This document shows positions 45,720 through 55,328 of a stretch of 64,000 nucleotides of DNA, piece after piece. The DNA comes from DTWD01 sp963662965 (lineage in GTDB: Bacteria; Acidobacteriota; Vicinamibacteria; Vicinamibacterales; UBA8438). The translations under genes were made by a program, and so were the position numbers. Each line of letters begins with the position of its first letter. Position 1 is the first letter of the stretch. The notes below the pieces were generated by a model. It was not told where the DNA came from and did not search any database. It saw nothing but the letters and a program-made list of their open reading frames with translations. The stretch is from the NCBI GenBank assembly GCA_963662965.1, contig OY759970.1, positions 310,001 through 374,000 of the forward strand, read 5' to 3'.

Positions 45720-46322
45720 GTGCCGATGGCATGGTGTGACGTCGTGGAGCCTCGCACGCTGCGTGAGTGCCGGATCGCGTTGGGCCAGTCGCAGGCGGCA
45801 TTCGCCGCCCTGCTCGGTGTGTCCCCCGAATCGTACCGGCCGTGGGATACCGGCCGGCGGGCAACGCCGTCCCAGGTCATGGTGCGAGCCCAGGCGCTCG
45901 CCACGCATCGCGACGACCACGCACTCCTTCCGTTACCCATGCTCGCGCTGCTCATCGGGGTGCACGTCAAGACGCTGCGGGCGGCGGCGCGGGACGGCCG
46001 GCTGCCGGTGACCTATGACACCCGGACCACCTTTCGCCGGCTCCGCGCGCGTGCAACGCACGCGGCCGGCACGCAGTTTCGCCGCGCCTATTATGGTCGA
46101 CCGGTGAAGCCGGTGGACCGTCGTACGCCATTGACTTGGGCCAGCGTTCCAAGCGACTACGCCGCGCAGATTCGCGCGCTTCGTCGCGCGCGCGGATTGA
46201 GCCAGGGGCAATTGGCCACGCTGGTGGGCGCAGCGCGGAAGGCCGTCGTCTATCAATGGGAGGCGCGGAAACGCACGCCGTCGCCCGTGTTCTGGCAACG
46301 AATCACCGCACTCCACCGGTGA
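45720..46322 (+). CDS. transcriptional regulator with two XRE HTH domains
   Basis: About 200 aa; GTG 45720 or ATG 45726. First HTH at residues 13-45 ('CRIALGQSQAAFAALLGVSP'), second near the C-terminus ('IRALRRARGLSQGQLATLVG', 'YQWEARKRTPSP'). A Cro/cI-type repressor is likely. Located just outside the tRNA half and 55 bp before the exonuclease gene on the same strand. Confidence 0.75.
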   Translation: MPMAWCDVVEPRTLRECRIALGQSQAAFAALLGVSPESYRPWDTGRRATPSQVMVRAQALATHRDDHALLPLPMLALLIGVHVKTLRAAARDGRLPVTYDTRTTFRRLRARATHAAGTQFRRAYYGRPVKPVDRRTPLTWASVPSDYAAQIRALRRARGLSQGQLATLVGAARKAVVYQWEARKRTPSPVFWQRITALHR

Positions 46323-46376
46323 GCTGGGCGCAGGCGACCAGTGGCGACGATCACCGACCACTCGGAGGCGGAACGA

Positions 46377-47162
46377 ATGCGGGTCGTGAGCTGGAACGTC
46401 AACGGGATTCGCGCGGGTGTCCGGCACGGGTTCGTGGGCTTTGTGGACCGGTCCGCCGCCGATATCGTCGGCGTCCAGGAGGTCCGTGCGCAGCCCGAGG
46501 ACATCCCACCGGCCGCCCGTCGCCCGTCGGGCTGGCACACGGCGTTCACGGTCGCCGAGCGCCGGGGCTATAGCGGTGTCGGCCTCTACTCGAAGCTCCA
46601 GCCCGTTCGGGTGGACACCTCCCTGGGCGTGCCGCGGTTCGACCGAGAGGGGCGGTTCATGGCCGGGCACTTCCAGACCGCCCGCGGGCGGTTCGTGGTG
46701 GTCAACAGCTACTTCCCCAAGGGAAGCGGCCCGGCCCGGGACAACAGCCGGGTCGGCTACAAGCTCGACTTCTCTCGGACGGTCTTCGCCCGGGCGCAAG
46801 AACTCCGGCGCCGGGGCCCGGTGCTCGTGATCGGCGACTACAACACGGCGCACCGCGCGATCGACCTGGCGCGTCCGCAGGCGAATGTCACGCACAGCGG
46901 GTTCCTCCCCGAGGAGCGGGCCGAACTCGACCGCTGGATCGACGCGGGCTGGGTGGATGCCTTTCGCGCCCTGCATCCCGAGGCGCCTGACCAGTACACG
47001 TGGTGGCGGCAGTGGGGCGGCGCGCGCGAGCGGAACATCGGATGGCGGATCGACTACGTCTTCGCATCGCCGGCTGCGATGAGGCGCATACACGAGGCCT
47101 TTATCTGGCCCGACGAACGGGGTTCCGACCATTGCCCAGTCGGTGTCGATATCGACCTGTAG
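46377..47162 (+). CDS. xth: exodeoxyribonuclease III
   Basis: 261 aa from ATG 46377 (GGAGG 8 nt upstream). EEP nuclease fold: 'VSWNVNGIRAG', catalytic Glu in 'VGVQEVRAQ', Tyr in 'VNSYFPKG', Asp-x-Asn in 'VIGDYNTAH', and 'GSDHCPVGVDIDL' at the end. Repairs abasic sites in DNA and has 3'-5' exonuclease activity. Complete. Its 5' region is duplicated at 47170-47403. Confidence 0.93.
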   Translation: MRVVSWNVNGIRAGVRHGFVGFVDRSAADIVGVQEVRAQPEDIPPAARRPSGWHTAFTVAERRGYSGVGLYSKLQPVRVDTSLGVPRFDREGRFMAGHFQTARGRFVVVNSYFPKGSGPARDNSRVGYKLDFSRTVFARAQELRRRGPVLVIGDYNTAHRAIDLARPQANVTHSGFLPEERAELDRWIDAGWVDAFRALHPEAPDQYTWWRQWGGARERNIGWRIDYVFASPAAMRRIHEAFIWPDERGSDHCPVGVDIDL

Positions 47163-47169
47163 CAGAGAC

Positions 47170-47403
47170 AGCTGGGCGCAGGCGACCAGTGGCGACGATC
47201 ACCGACCACTCGGAGGCGGAACGAATGCGGGTCGTGAGCTGGAACGTCAACGGGATTCGCGCGGGTGTCCGGCACGGGTTCGTGGGCTTTGTGGACCGGT
47301 CCGCCGCCGATATCGTCGGCGTCCAGGAGGTCCGTGCGCAGCCCGAGAACATCCCACCGGCCGCCCGTCGGCCGCCGGGCTGGCACACGGCGTTCACGGT
47401 CGC
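47170..47403 (+). repeat. duplicated 5' segment of the exonuclease III gene
   Basis: 234 bp nearly identical to 46322-46555, including Shine-Dalgarno, ATG and the first 60 codons up to 'HTAFTVA'. It then diverges and the frame ends shortly after. A direct, non-functional partial duplication. Confidence 0.9.
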
Positions 47404-47596
47404 TGTCGGCAGACGTCTAGCAGCGTCGTCGGGTAAATTCCCCATTGTGCGCGAGCAAGGTGGACGGTACAAGTGAACGGTGTCCGCGGCGCACGCAGCC
47501 GGTATCTCGCGCAACACGCGAGGAGGACACTCCGATCGAACGACGCGTTGTAGTTCCTTCCCGGCGCGGCACGCCGAGAAGAGCCCAGTGTGGCTG

Positions 47597-49123
47597 TCAA
47601 GTCTCCTCGCCGTCCAGGCGCGGTGCGCCTGCGGACGGGGCCTCCTCGTCGCTGGGCGTAGGCGGCGGGGTCGGCTCTTGCAGTGCCGCGAGCGTCTTAC
47701 GTTCTTCGGCTAGCGGCACACCCGCATCGCCTAGTGCTTGCGGATCGCGAGAGTGATCTGACTCCGACTGCGCGATGCCGTCTCCAGTGCGCTCTTCGCT
47801 GGTGTCGACCGTCTCGGTGTCCTTAATGGGGTCGCGCCTATCGATCGGGGGAGGTGGTGGAGCCCAAGGCCGTAACTTCTGACCGATACGATCGTAGAAC
47901 TCCGGTATCAGACTCTCCAAGTCTTCTATGAATGTTCGTCGGCCAGAGAACCGGCCCGCGAGATCTCGGATCATGACAACTTCGAAGCTTGTCGGTGCCG
48001 CACCAGGATACCCGCTTTCAAGACACTTGGGGTCCGTCTTGAGTTCCGACAATGTCGCCTGCGTTGGCCCCCCTCGCCCGAGCCAGAACGCCCGAACGAT
48101 CACATCGTCGCCCTCAACACCCCGCAACTGCCGAACCAGCCAGTTGACCCTCGCGCCAGCTGACTTCTTGTCACCAGGAGCCGTGAGCTTCATGGAACAG
48201 GAGATCGTCCGACGTTGCAAATTGGCTGTGACATCGAGATCGCTGGCAGCATTCGGCACACTGAAAGCACAGCGCAACTCCTGCGACGCGATCAACGAAT
48301 CGCATACATCTCTGAGCCGCAGTGCGGGATCTCTTTGGTGCTTCCGTGAAAGGCGGATACCGACCCGTGCGCCGATACGGCGGCTCAATATCAAACATAC
48401 ATCGCGTTCTTCTTGATGCCAGCTCGCAACGGTATTCTCGATCTCGGGTGACATTCGCTTGAACTGCTGATCATTCCGCACTCCAAGAACGAGCTGCCGC
48501 CATTCTGCGTTCATCTGATCGAAGCGCTTGATGCCAGAACTCGGGTGTTCGAAATAGCGTGCCATCTCCTCAAGAATGAACGCGTGCTCTCGACTAACGT
48601 CGTCGTTGTCTCTCAGGATCAAAGCTGCTTGCGTGAGTACGCTAATCCACGACATATGGAAACATTGCACACGATTGCTCAGCCTCTTCGGGACTGAATA
48701 CGGAACATGCGATGGCAACGACGCTAGTTGATTTGACAGCGTGATCACGGCATCGATCCCGTAGTTGCGTGCGATCTCTGCATACTTGTGCACTTGCTCT
48801 TCGCTGATTTCAGTGTTGTCAATTTTGGCTTCGAGAAGCGCGGTCCACCGAGCCTTGCGCGTCAAGAGGCTCAAAACACCGTCGGGCCGGTCTGTGCTGC
48901 TTCCATCGGCAGCCATAAACTCGACCTCTGTATAACTGCGTAGGGCGGATGTCTTCCCCATCCGCACTCCACAACGCTCCAAGAATTGTTCCGCAAACGG
49001 AGGTACCACGGACAGTGTCGCAAGCAGAACGGATACGATCCGCTCTTCCTTGCGAGAATCGGCAACGGTCGGGATGAGTCTGGCGCGGTGGGCACTTTTC
49101 AAAATGTCGTCGAGAGCATTCAT
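47597..49123 (-). CDS. PD-(D/E)xK-like nuclease-domain protein
   Basis: 508 aa, soluble. Residues 60-125 read 'YTEVEFMAADGSSTDRPDGV' and 'WTALLEAKIDNTEISEEQV', i.e. Asp then Glu-x-Lys spaced as in PD-(D/E)xK nucleases, followed by 'YGIDAVITLSNQLASLP'. The family is widespread and poorly described. The C-terminal 100 residues are proline- and acid-rich, probably disordered. No partner gene is coupled to it; a role in DNA restriction or stress is inference only. Confidence 0.65.
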   Translation of the reverse strand: MNALDDILKSAHRARLIPTVADSRKEERIVSVLLATLSVVPPFAEQFLERCGVRMGKTSALRSYTEVEFMAADGSSTDRPDGVLSLLTRKARWTALLEAKIDNTEISEEQVHKYAEIARNYGIDAVITLSNQLASLPSHVPYSVPKRLSNRVQCFHMSWISVLTQAALILRDNDDVSREHAFILEEMARYFEHPSSGIKRFDQMNAEWRQLVLGVRNDQQFKRMSPEIENTVASWHQEERDVCLILSRRIGARVGIRLSRKHQRDPALRLRDVCDSLIASQELRCAFSVPNAASDLDVTANLQRRTISCSMKLTAPGDKKSAGARVNWLVRQLRGVEGDDVIVRAFWLGRGGPTQATLSELKTDPKCLESGYPGAAPTSFEVVMIRDLAGRFSGRRTFIEDLESLIPEFYDRIGQKLRPWAPPPPPIDRRDPIKDTETVDTSEERTGDGIAQSESDHSRDPQALGDAGVPLAEERKTLAALQEPTPPPTPSDEEAPSAGAPRLDGEET

Positions 49124-49274
49124 GAGGGAGGTGTCCCTTTCGCAGTTGAAACGTGAAGCGACGGCTCAGCTGGGTCGCGGGAAGGCATGAACGCGCCTAT
49201 ACAGTTACACTGCAGGGCACGCTGGACAGCCGCGATGTGCGGGGCAAGTTCTTGTTCGTACGGCACGGTGCTGG

Positions 49275-49400
49275 CGATCGAGCCTGCGGTATCAGAGCGT
49301 CCGCGATTCGTTGACCGCGCTTCGCCAAAGGATGCGCGACGTTGCCCACGCGAGGATTCGCTATGGCTATCGGCGCCTCTGGGTGGCACGACCATCGAGA
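49275..49400 (+). pseudogene. IS3 OrfB scrap
   Basis: Reads 'SLTALRQRMRDVAHARIRYG' and 'YRRLWVA', the HTH_21 segment preceding the integrase core in IS3/IS407-type OrfB. Only about 35 codons are recognisable. Confidence 0.65.
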
Positions 49401-49639
49401 TTAATGCGACGACGCTTGGATGTCGAGGATGACAATGCCTTCTTTGCGCGTATTCAGACACTGATGCAGGCACCGGGATCGATCCTACCGAAACCTACGG
49501 ACCGCCACAGTAATCGTTCAACTCAAGTATTTACGGCTCTCCTAAAGTTTGTGTGGGTGCCGAAATCGGGCCATCGTGCCTCCAGGCGGCCAAGACGCCT
49601 GGTTTGTGACGGTTGAACGCTCGCACCATTCTTCGCGAC

Positions 49640-50432
49640 GGCATTGTCAACTTGGCCTCCTGCTGGCAGAGTTACCGCATGCCCAGCTACCGCGGATACC
49701 GGTTTCCACCCGACATCATCAGCCACGCGGTGTGGCTCTATCATCGCTTCGCGCTCAGCTTCCGAGACGTGGAGGACGTGCTGGCCCGCCGGGGTGTCGA
49801 CGTCACCTATGAGGCCATCCGGAAGTGGTGTCGGCGGTTCGGTCCTGAGTATGCGGGCCGATGACGGCGCCGACGTGGCCGGCTCGGAGACACCTGGCAT
49901 CTCGACGAGGTGTTCGTCACGATCCAGGGTCGCCAGCAGTACTTGTGGCGCGCCGTGGATGAGGCCGGTGACGTCCTCGACATCCTCGTGCAACCGCGAC
50001 GAAATCGGCACGCCGCGGTGCGATTCTTTCGCAAGTTGCTGAAGACCCAGCGGCACGTGCCGCGACGCCTGATCACCGACACGCTGCGCAGTGACTCGGC
50101 CGCCTGTCGCACGGTGATGCCGTCGGTGCTTCACTGCACCGATCAGTACGCGAATAACCGCGCGGAGGTCTCTCATCAACCGACCCGACAGCGTGAGCGC
50201 CAGATGCGGCGTTTCACGTCGGCCGCTCAGCTCCAACGGTTCGCGTCGGTTCACGGTATCGTGCAGAATCTGTTCCGCGTCGGTCGACACCTCCTGCGAT
50301 CGGCTCACCACCGTCTGCTCCGCACTCGCGCGTTCGTTGAATGGGATGCGGTGACGTGCGCCTGCTGAGAACGATCGGGGGCGTCGATTTCACGAGGCAA
50401 GAGCGCGCTACCCTCAACAAGTTGACAATGCC
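49640..50432 (+). mobile_element. IS6-family element, subtype 1, nonsense-broken
   Basis: Ends GGCATTGTCAACTTGG and, reversed, GGCATTGTCAACTTGTTG. Transposase 49679-50368 is complete except for an in-frame TGA at about 49862 (expected CGA). Flanking octamers differ. Confidence 0.9.
49679..50368 (+). pseudogene. IS6 transposase with internal stop
   Basis: 'YRGYRFPPDIISHAVWLYH' through 'FGPEYAGR', then TGA, then 'RGRLGDTWHLDEVFVT' to the end with Asp, 'LITDTLRSD' and 'NRAEVSHQPTR' intact. A single CGA-to-TGA change explains the break. Confidence 0.92.
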
Positions 50433-50609
50433 CTCACGGCTCTTCTCCATGCTAAATCGCCCCACGCAGACAGATAGGGATACGGCGCGTTGCGCGCAAC
50501 GTGGTGACGTGCGTGGCTGAATGGCGGACTCAGGAGCGTATGCACCTGAATCATGGTTAGATCGCCTGGCCCGAGATCAGCGGGAAGAGCGCCTGACTTG
50601 GTCGACGAC

Positions 50610-51305
50610 ATGCACACCTATACCCCGGCGCAGATCCGGGAGCAGATTGCCAAGGTCACCTGGCACCACAAGATCGACCTCGGCCACGGGATCATCACTC
50701 CGGGAACCGACGAGACGCTGAGTCGGCTCGCCATGATCGGCCTACCGGAAGACTTGTGCGGCTTGAGCGTGCTCGACATCGGCGCGTGGGATGGAGCGTT
50801 TTCCTTCGAGGCCGAGCGCCGAGGGGCCAACCGAGTCGTTGCCGTCGACTCTTTTTGCTGGAGTGGCGAAGGGTGGGGAACGAAAGACGGGTTTCTGTGC
50901 GCGCGCCGCCTACTTGGTTCGCAGGTGGAAGACCGCGAGATCGAGGTGTTGGACCTCTCACCGGACAACGTTGGAGTGTTCGACCTGGTCCTGTTTCTCG
51001 GCGTTCTGTACCACATCAAACACCCGCTGTTGGTGCTGGAGCGCGTGGCGAGCGTCTGCCGGAGCCACCTGATCTTGTGGACGCAGATTGATCTGGCGGA
51101 TCTCGACCGCCCCGCGATCGCCTTCTACCCCGGGAAAGAGCTCAATGACGATCCGACCAACTGGTGGGGACCCAATCCCCTCGCGGTCAAGGGTATGCTC
51201 CAGACAGTCGGGTTCGATCGCGCCGACATGGTCTATTCGTGGTTTCCCGCTGCGCCGGGATCGTCTCCGTCACAGGGAAACGCAGTCTTCCATGCGTGGC
51301 GCTGA
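50610..51305 (+). CDS. class I SAM methyltransferase (DUF1698/CmoB-like)
   Basis: 231 aa from ATG 50610; the frame is open to 50553 but neither start has a good ribosome site. SAM motif I 'VLDIGAWDGAFSFEAERRGA', motif II acid in 'VVAVDSF', then 'FDLVLFLGVLYHIKHPLLVL', the signature of DUF1698/CmoB-type methyltransferases. These often act on tRNA wobble uridine or small molecules; target here unknown. Ends 100 bp before an IS5 fragment. Confidence 0.82.
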   Translation: MHTYTPAQIREQIAKVTWHHKIDLGHGIITPGTDETLSRLAMIGLPEDLCGLSVLDIGAWDGAFSFEAERRGANRVVAVDSFCWSGEGWGTKDGFLCARRLLGSQVEDREIEVLDLSPDNVGVFDLVLFLGVLYHIKHPLLVLERVASVCRSHLILWTQIDLADLDRPAIAFYPGKELNDDPTNWWGPNPLAVKGMLQTVGFDRADMVYSWFPAAPGSSPSQGNAVFHAWR

Positions 51306-51406
51306 GGTCGAGCTGGGTCCCCACCACGCCGTAGCAGCACACCCGTTCGCGTTGGCGTTGGTGCGCGGATGCGGGCAGGCCTACGCGCTTCAAACCGTCG
51401 AGCCCG

Positions 51407-51850
51407 TCACCTCCCGATGCGGTACGAGACGGGTCTGCCAAGCTCGGTCATCCGGTTCAGAACGTGACACGCGAGCACGGCCTCACGCCGTTGCCCCGAT
51501 GAACGGCGTGCCCGAAGACAGTCGCCGACGATCGACGTGTACCGGAAGAACGTATTCTCCACGCGCGCGTGCTGATGGGAACCAGACGCCTTCTTCCACC
51601 GTCGCCGCCCGAGCGCCTTCACCCTCCTGATCGTCCGATCGCGGGCACCTGATCGGGCGCCCCGTCGAGACAACGACGCGGTCTTGGTCGGCGGCACCAC
51701 GACCCGCGCCCCTCGCGCACCGGCCGCACCATAGAACGCGAGCGTGTCGTAGGCCGGATCCGCCGTCACTCTGGTGAGGTGTCCATCCACCTCGTCGACC
51801 AGACTGATCCCCGTAATCGCGTCATCGGCCGTCGGCTCGGTGCTTCCGCC
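51407..51850 (-). pseudogene. IS5 transposase C-terminal fragment
   Basis: Reads 'VTADPAYDTLAFYGAAG', then 'ARVENTFFRYTSIVGD' and 'VLNRMTELGRPVSYRIGR'. The first catalytic Asp and the N-terminus are missing. A fourth, diverged IS5 lineage. Confidence 0.85.
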
Positions 51851-51990
51851 ATCAACTGTTGCTACCCCGCCCTTATCTCGTTCTAACCAAACCGCTTAGA
51901 CTAGATACTCAGTGCCAGAGAGCTGCCAGCGTCAAAATCGGCTGGAAGTATCTGGATGATTAGGGCTTAAGCTCTCTTCACCAACACTTG

Positions 51991-54000
51991 ATGACGGAAG
52001 CACCGGCATCATCAATGAAACTGCTCGCGCTCAGCATTGACGGCTTCCGTGGAATCCAGCACGCGATCATCCGGTTTGGCGAACACGATGTCGTCGTCGG
52101 TCCCAACGGTTCCGGCAAGAGCACGATCATCGACGCCCTGTCGCTTGTTTTCGGCCGGACTCGTCTCGTGCGAGATCTCACGGAGCACGACTTCTATGGC
52201 AGTTGTCCCGAAGCTACCAGTCGCATTCGCATCGTTGCAACACTAGGTGGCTTCGCGGGTAACGACCCCGACCAGCACGACGGGTGGTTTCGCGAGGGTC
52301 GTGCCGTACCCAAGTGGTGGAACTCAGAGACCGGGGAAGCAGAGCCAGAGCCAGGCCAGCAATCCGAGGTGCTGTGCGCCCAGGTGGCGTTCGCGGCTCG
52401 CTTCGAGCTCGAAGAACTTGTCGTCGAGTCGATTCATTACTTCCACGATGATGACTCCGTCGAGGATCCGTTCCTGGGCGACGTAATCCAGCAGATCCCT
52501 TTTCGGCTCTTCGATGACATTGGCTACTACGTACTGCCTACTCGGCGCACGTGGGAGGCCGCCGCTTCCTTCGCCTCCGAGCTGTTCCGCAAGGTTGTCG
52601 CCACAGCGGGAGGCATTCCGGCGCAGAATGTGCTCGTTGAACGTGACCGCCTTCGGAAACCGCAGGCGCCGCTTGAGCTAGATGCTGGCCTCCTGCCACT
52701 TGCCGACCGGATCAACTCACAGCTGGCGCAACTTCTTCCAGCTGCACCCCGGTTCCAGCTGCGCGTCACTGCGACCGACTCGGAGTCCCTGCTGCGTGCA
52801 CTCGTGCCGCACTACGAGGGCGCAAACGGGATCGCCCTGCCCGTTGGTCGTCACGGTATGGGACTACTATCGCTTCAGACATTTATTCTGCTGCTAGAAC
52901 TCGGGAGGGAGCGCAGGCGCCAAGAGAAGCTGTGCAACACGTTGAGCACCGCCTGGCGTTCGGTGGCACCCAGCGCGCGCGGCGACGGCGCACGGGGCCG
53001 CGGTGGTGTGGCGCGGGGCGCGGGGCGCCGCCGGCGTAGAGCGCCGCCCGGGACACGCCGACGCTGTCGTGATGGAGGAGTCTTCTTCGTGATGGAGGAG
53101 CCGGAACTCCACATTCCGCCCGGACTGCAACGCAGGCTCGTGGCGCAAGCCGTCTCCATTGCTGAGCAGACCATCTGTACCAGCCATTCACCCAGCGTCG
53201 CAGCCTACTATCCGGCGACTTCGGTTCAGATCCTCGACTGCCGATCGGCGGGGACTACATCTACTCCTCTACTGTCACGACCGCTGGAAGCCAGCGCGAG
53301 CAATGCGACGCGCAAGCTCTGCCACGACGATCGGCCCCGAGTCATTGAGGCCCTGATGCAGCATTGCGTCCTGATCCCGGAAGGGCGCAGTGAGCATGAA
53401 TGGTTCCGGTTGCTGGCCGACGTGCTAGAGACGGGTGAACAGTCTTCGGATATTGGTGCCTCCGACACGCCGCCATTCGGAACGGTTGCCGGCGTGATTC
53501 CGACCCACGATTCTGCAGTGGCGGAGACGTTCGATACGCTGCGCCGCCTACGAAGTGGCTTCGTGCCCTTGTTGGATGGGGATGGGGCGGGTAACGCAAC
53601 GGTCGACCGGCTATGTGCAGCGGAGCAGCCTCCCGAGCTTGTTCTCCAGTGGCGAAACGGTTGGGCCATTGAGGACGCAGTCGTGTGGATTCTAAAAGGC
53701 GCGGAGAGCGAGGCGCTGAGTGACTTGCAGGATCGGATCGAGCGAGAGTTTTCGAGCGTTGATGAGTTCTTGGCGCTATTCAAGATCCAGACGGGAACCG
53801 GTCGACTCAAGAGCGACTACCTAGCCTACGAAGAGGTGGCTAGGGTCATTGGGCGCCACACTGGCTGCCGGGACCGAGCAGGAGAACTCCTTGCAGCATT
53901 CACGAAGGCCTGCCTTGGGCAGCACGACGGTTCTTCGCTCATGAAGATCGATGACGGTAGAAGTACCGCGCAGTGTGTCGTCCTTCGCTTGTCACCATGA
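51991..54000 (+). CDS. OLD-family ATPase/TOPRIM nuclease (Gabija GajA-like), with foreign insert
   Basis: 669 aa. ATPase domain: 'LLALSIDGFRG', Walker A 'VGPNGSGKST' (about residues 36-44), ABC-type signature region 'GRHGMGLLSLQ', Walker B 'VFFVMEEPELHI'. TOPRIM domain: Glu in 'CVLIPEGRSEHEW' (about residue 464) and Asp-x-Asp in 'PLLDGDGAGN' (about 528). Family role: GajA cuts DNA when nucleotide levels fall during phage attack. Residues about 313-365 between signature and Walker B are foreign, encoded by reverse-complement IS3 orfB sequence (52929-53067) plus a short duplication, yet the frame stays open. Stop overlaps the helicase start. Confidence 0.85.
   Translation: MTEAPASSMKLLALSIDGFRGIQHAIIRFGEHDVVVGPNGSGKSTIIDALSLVFGRTRLVRDLTEHDFYGSCPEATSRIRIVATLGGFAGNDPDQHDGWFREGRAVPKWWNSETGEAEPEPGQQSEVLCAQVAFAARFELEELVVESIHYFHDDDSVEDPFLGDVIQQIPFRLFDDIGYYVLPTRRTWEAAASFASELFRKVVATAGGIPAQNVLVERDRLRKPQAPLELDAGLLPLADRINSQLAQLLPAAPRFQLRVTATDSESLLRALVPHYEGANGIALPVGRHGMGLLSLQTFILLLELGRERRRQEKLCNTLSTAWRSVAPSARGDGARGRGGVARGAGRRRRRAPPGTRRRCRDGGVFFVMEEPELHIPPGLQRRLVAQAVSIAEQTICTSHSPSVAAYYPATSVQILDCRSAGTTSTPLLSRPLEASASNATRKLCHDDRPRVIEALMQHCVLIPEGRSEHEWFRLLADVLETGEQSSDIGASDTPPFGTVAGVIPTHDSAVAETFDTLRRLRSGFVPLLDGDGAGNATVDRLCAAEQPPELVLQWRNGWAIEDAVVWILKGAESEALSDLQDRIEREFSSVDEFLALFKIQTGTGRLKSDYLAYEEVARVIGRHTGCRDRAGELLAAFTKACLGQHDGSSLMKIDDGRSTAQCVVLRLSP
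52929..53067 (-). repeat. antisense IS3 orfB fragment inside the ATPase gene
   Basis: 139 bp matching the reverse complement of 471-610 with one base missing. Immediately followed by CGTGATGGAGGAG twice (53068-53080 and 53088-53100). Both edges lie within coding sequence that resumes ATPase homology. Confidence 0.9.
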
Positions 54001-55277
54001 GTTTGCGTTTCTTTGAGGGACCCGCTGGAAGCGGCAAGACCACGCAACTCTTCGAGGCACTCGCCGCGATCTTGGAAACGCACGCTCTCGGCGATCACCA
54101 GCGTGTTTTGGCCCTAACAAAGATGCATGGTTCGAGGCGCCGGATGCATGGTCGCCTCGCAACGCTACCCGGGCTTCGCGGTCGATTCGAGTGCACAACG
54201 ATCGACAGCTTTGCGTGGCGGGTGCTGAGACGTTGGAACAGCCTTGCCCGTGCTAGAGGCAACGCAGGTGAAGTAGAGCATGCCTACGGAGCGGTCTGCA
54301 GGAGTGCCGGAGCGCTCCTATCCGAGGCAGATGTGGGGTGTTGGGCTACCCGTAGCTTTCCCGTTGTTGTGATCGATGAGATGCAGGACAGCAAGGATGG
54401 TCAACTGGCCATCGTCCGAGCTCTTTCAGGATCGGCAGTTTGCCTGGCGGCTGCTGATGGCTATCAGGATCTCGACGCATCTAGCGAGAATGTCGCAGTA
54501 GCTTGGGCGCAGCGGAGCGGTGAAATCGTGTCCCTGGCCCATAACCATCGAACTAGTGCAGCGGGTCTTCTGGCTGCAGCAGGAGCCCTCCGGGACGGCC
54601 AAGCAGTGCCGCTCAAGGGGAAGGGGTTCAATGTTCTCGGCGCGCAGAACCCGAACGTTGGCGCTAGCTTTGTAGCCAGGAATCTGACGTGGTGGATGGA
54701 TTGCAACGATATCGTTGTGCTCTCACCCGTGCACGCAGAAAGTGCGAAGTTTGTGGGTAGGCTCATCCATCGGGTCGAAGAGAAGCCGATTGGCCATCCT
54801 CCACGCGGCCCGTACAGGATTCCCTGGGAAGTTTCGCAGGAGGATGAGAGTAAGCGATTTCTCTCTGGACTCGCACTTCCGGTCGACGCGGAGATCAGCG
54901 CATCCGAAATCTGTCTACCCAGCGACAGCGGTCCCGCGAGAGCCCTTCGAGTCTGGCTCGATCAGCAGCGCCGAGTGGCTGGAAGAACAACGTTCAAAGG
55001 GACTGAAATCAGCCAGCAGGTGCAATGGATACATCAGCGCTCGAGAGCGCACCGTCGCGTGCGAGACCGAGGAATCCGAGCGATGACCATCCACCAAGCG
55101 AAGAATCGCGAGTTTGACTCGGTCGTCGTACTCTGGCCCTACAATGTCGCTGGATCCGCAGACCGGAAGCGTCGTCTCCTCTATAACGCGATCACGAGAG
55201 CAAAGCGTCAGGCAGTCGTCATCGTCCAGAATCCGAATCGTCTCAAGCAACCTCCGTTCGTGCCGGACGGTGACTGA
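53997..55277 (+). CDS. UvrD-like helicase (Gabija GajB-like)
   Basis: 426 aa from ATG 53997, overlapping the ATPase stop by ATGA. Superfamily 1 motifs in order: I 'FFEGPAGSGKTTQ', Ia/Ic 'CTTIDSFAWRVL', II 'VVVIDEMQD', III 'ADGYQDLD', V 'MTIHQAKNREFDSVVV', VI 'LLYNAITRAKRQAVVIV'. Class 2 OLD nucleases and Gabija pair with exactly this helicase type, where GajB senses or unwinds DNA ends. Slightly shorter than typical GajB but all motifs present. Confidence 0.88.
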   Translation: MSLRFFEGPAGSGKTTQLFEALAAILETHALGDHQRVLALTKMHGSRRRMHGRLATLPGLRGRFECTTIDSFAWRVLRRWNSLARARGNAGEVEHAYGAVCRSAGALLSEADVGCWATRSFPVVVIDEMQDSKDGQLAIVRALSGSAVCLAAADGYQDLDASSENVAVAWAQRSGEIVSLAHNHRTSAAGLLAAAGALRDGQAVPLKGKGFNVLGAQNPNVGASFVARNLTWWMDCNDIVVLSPVHAESAKFVGRLIHRVEEKPIGHPPRGPYRIPWEVSQEDESKRFLSGLALPVDAEISASEICLPSDSGPARALRVWLDQQRRVAGRTTFKGTEISQQVQWIHQRSRAHRRVRDRGIRAMTIHQAKNREFDSVVVLWPYNVAGSADRKRRLLYNAITRAKRQAVVIVQNPNRLKQPPFVPDGD

Positions 55278-55328
55278 AGTAGTCATACATAGTTGGACAG
55301 TTTGGCGGCTTGGTTAAGGTGTAGTCCG

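Noticed and set aside
45414..45920. A minus-strand frame containing 'GFEPATLGLEG'
   Set aside because: This peptide is the well-known false translation of a tRNA 3' end; the DNA is the tRNA-Arg half.
50553..50612. A possible tRNA in the leader of the methyltransferase gene
   Set aside because: A D-arm-like stretch (GGGAAGAGCGCCTGACTTG) is present, but no acceptor, anticodon or T-arm pairing follows.
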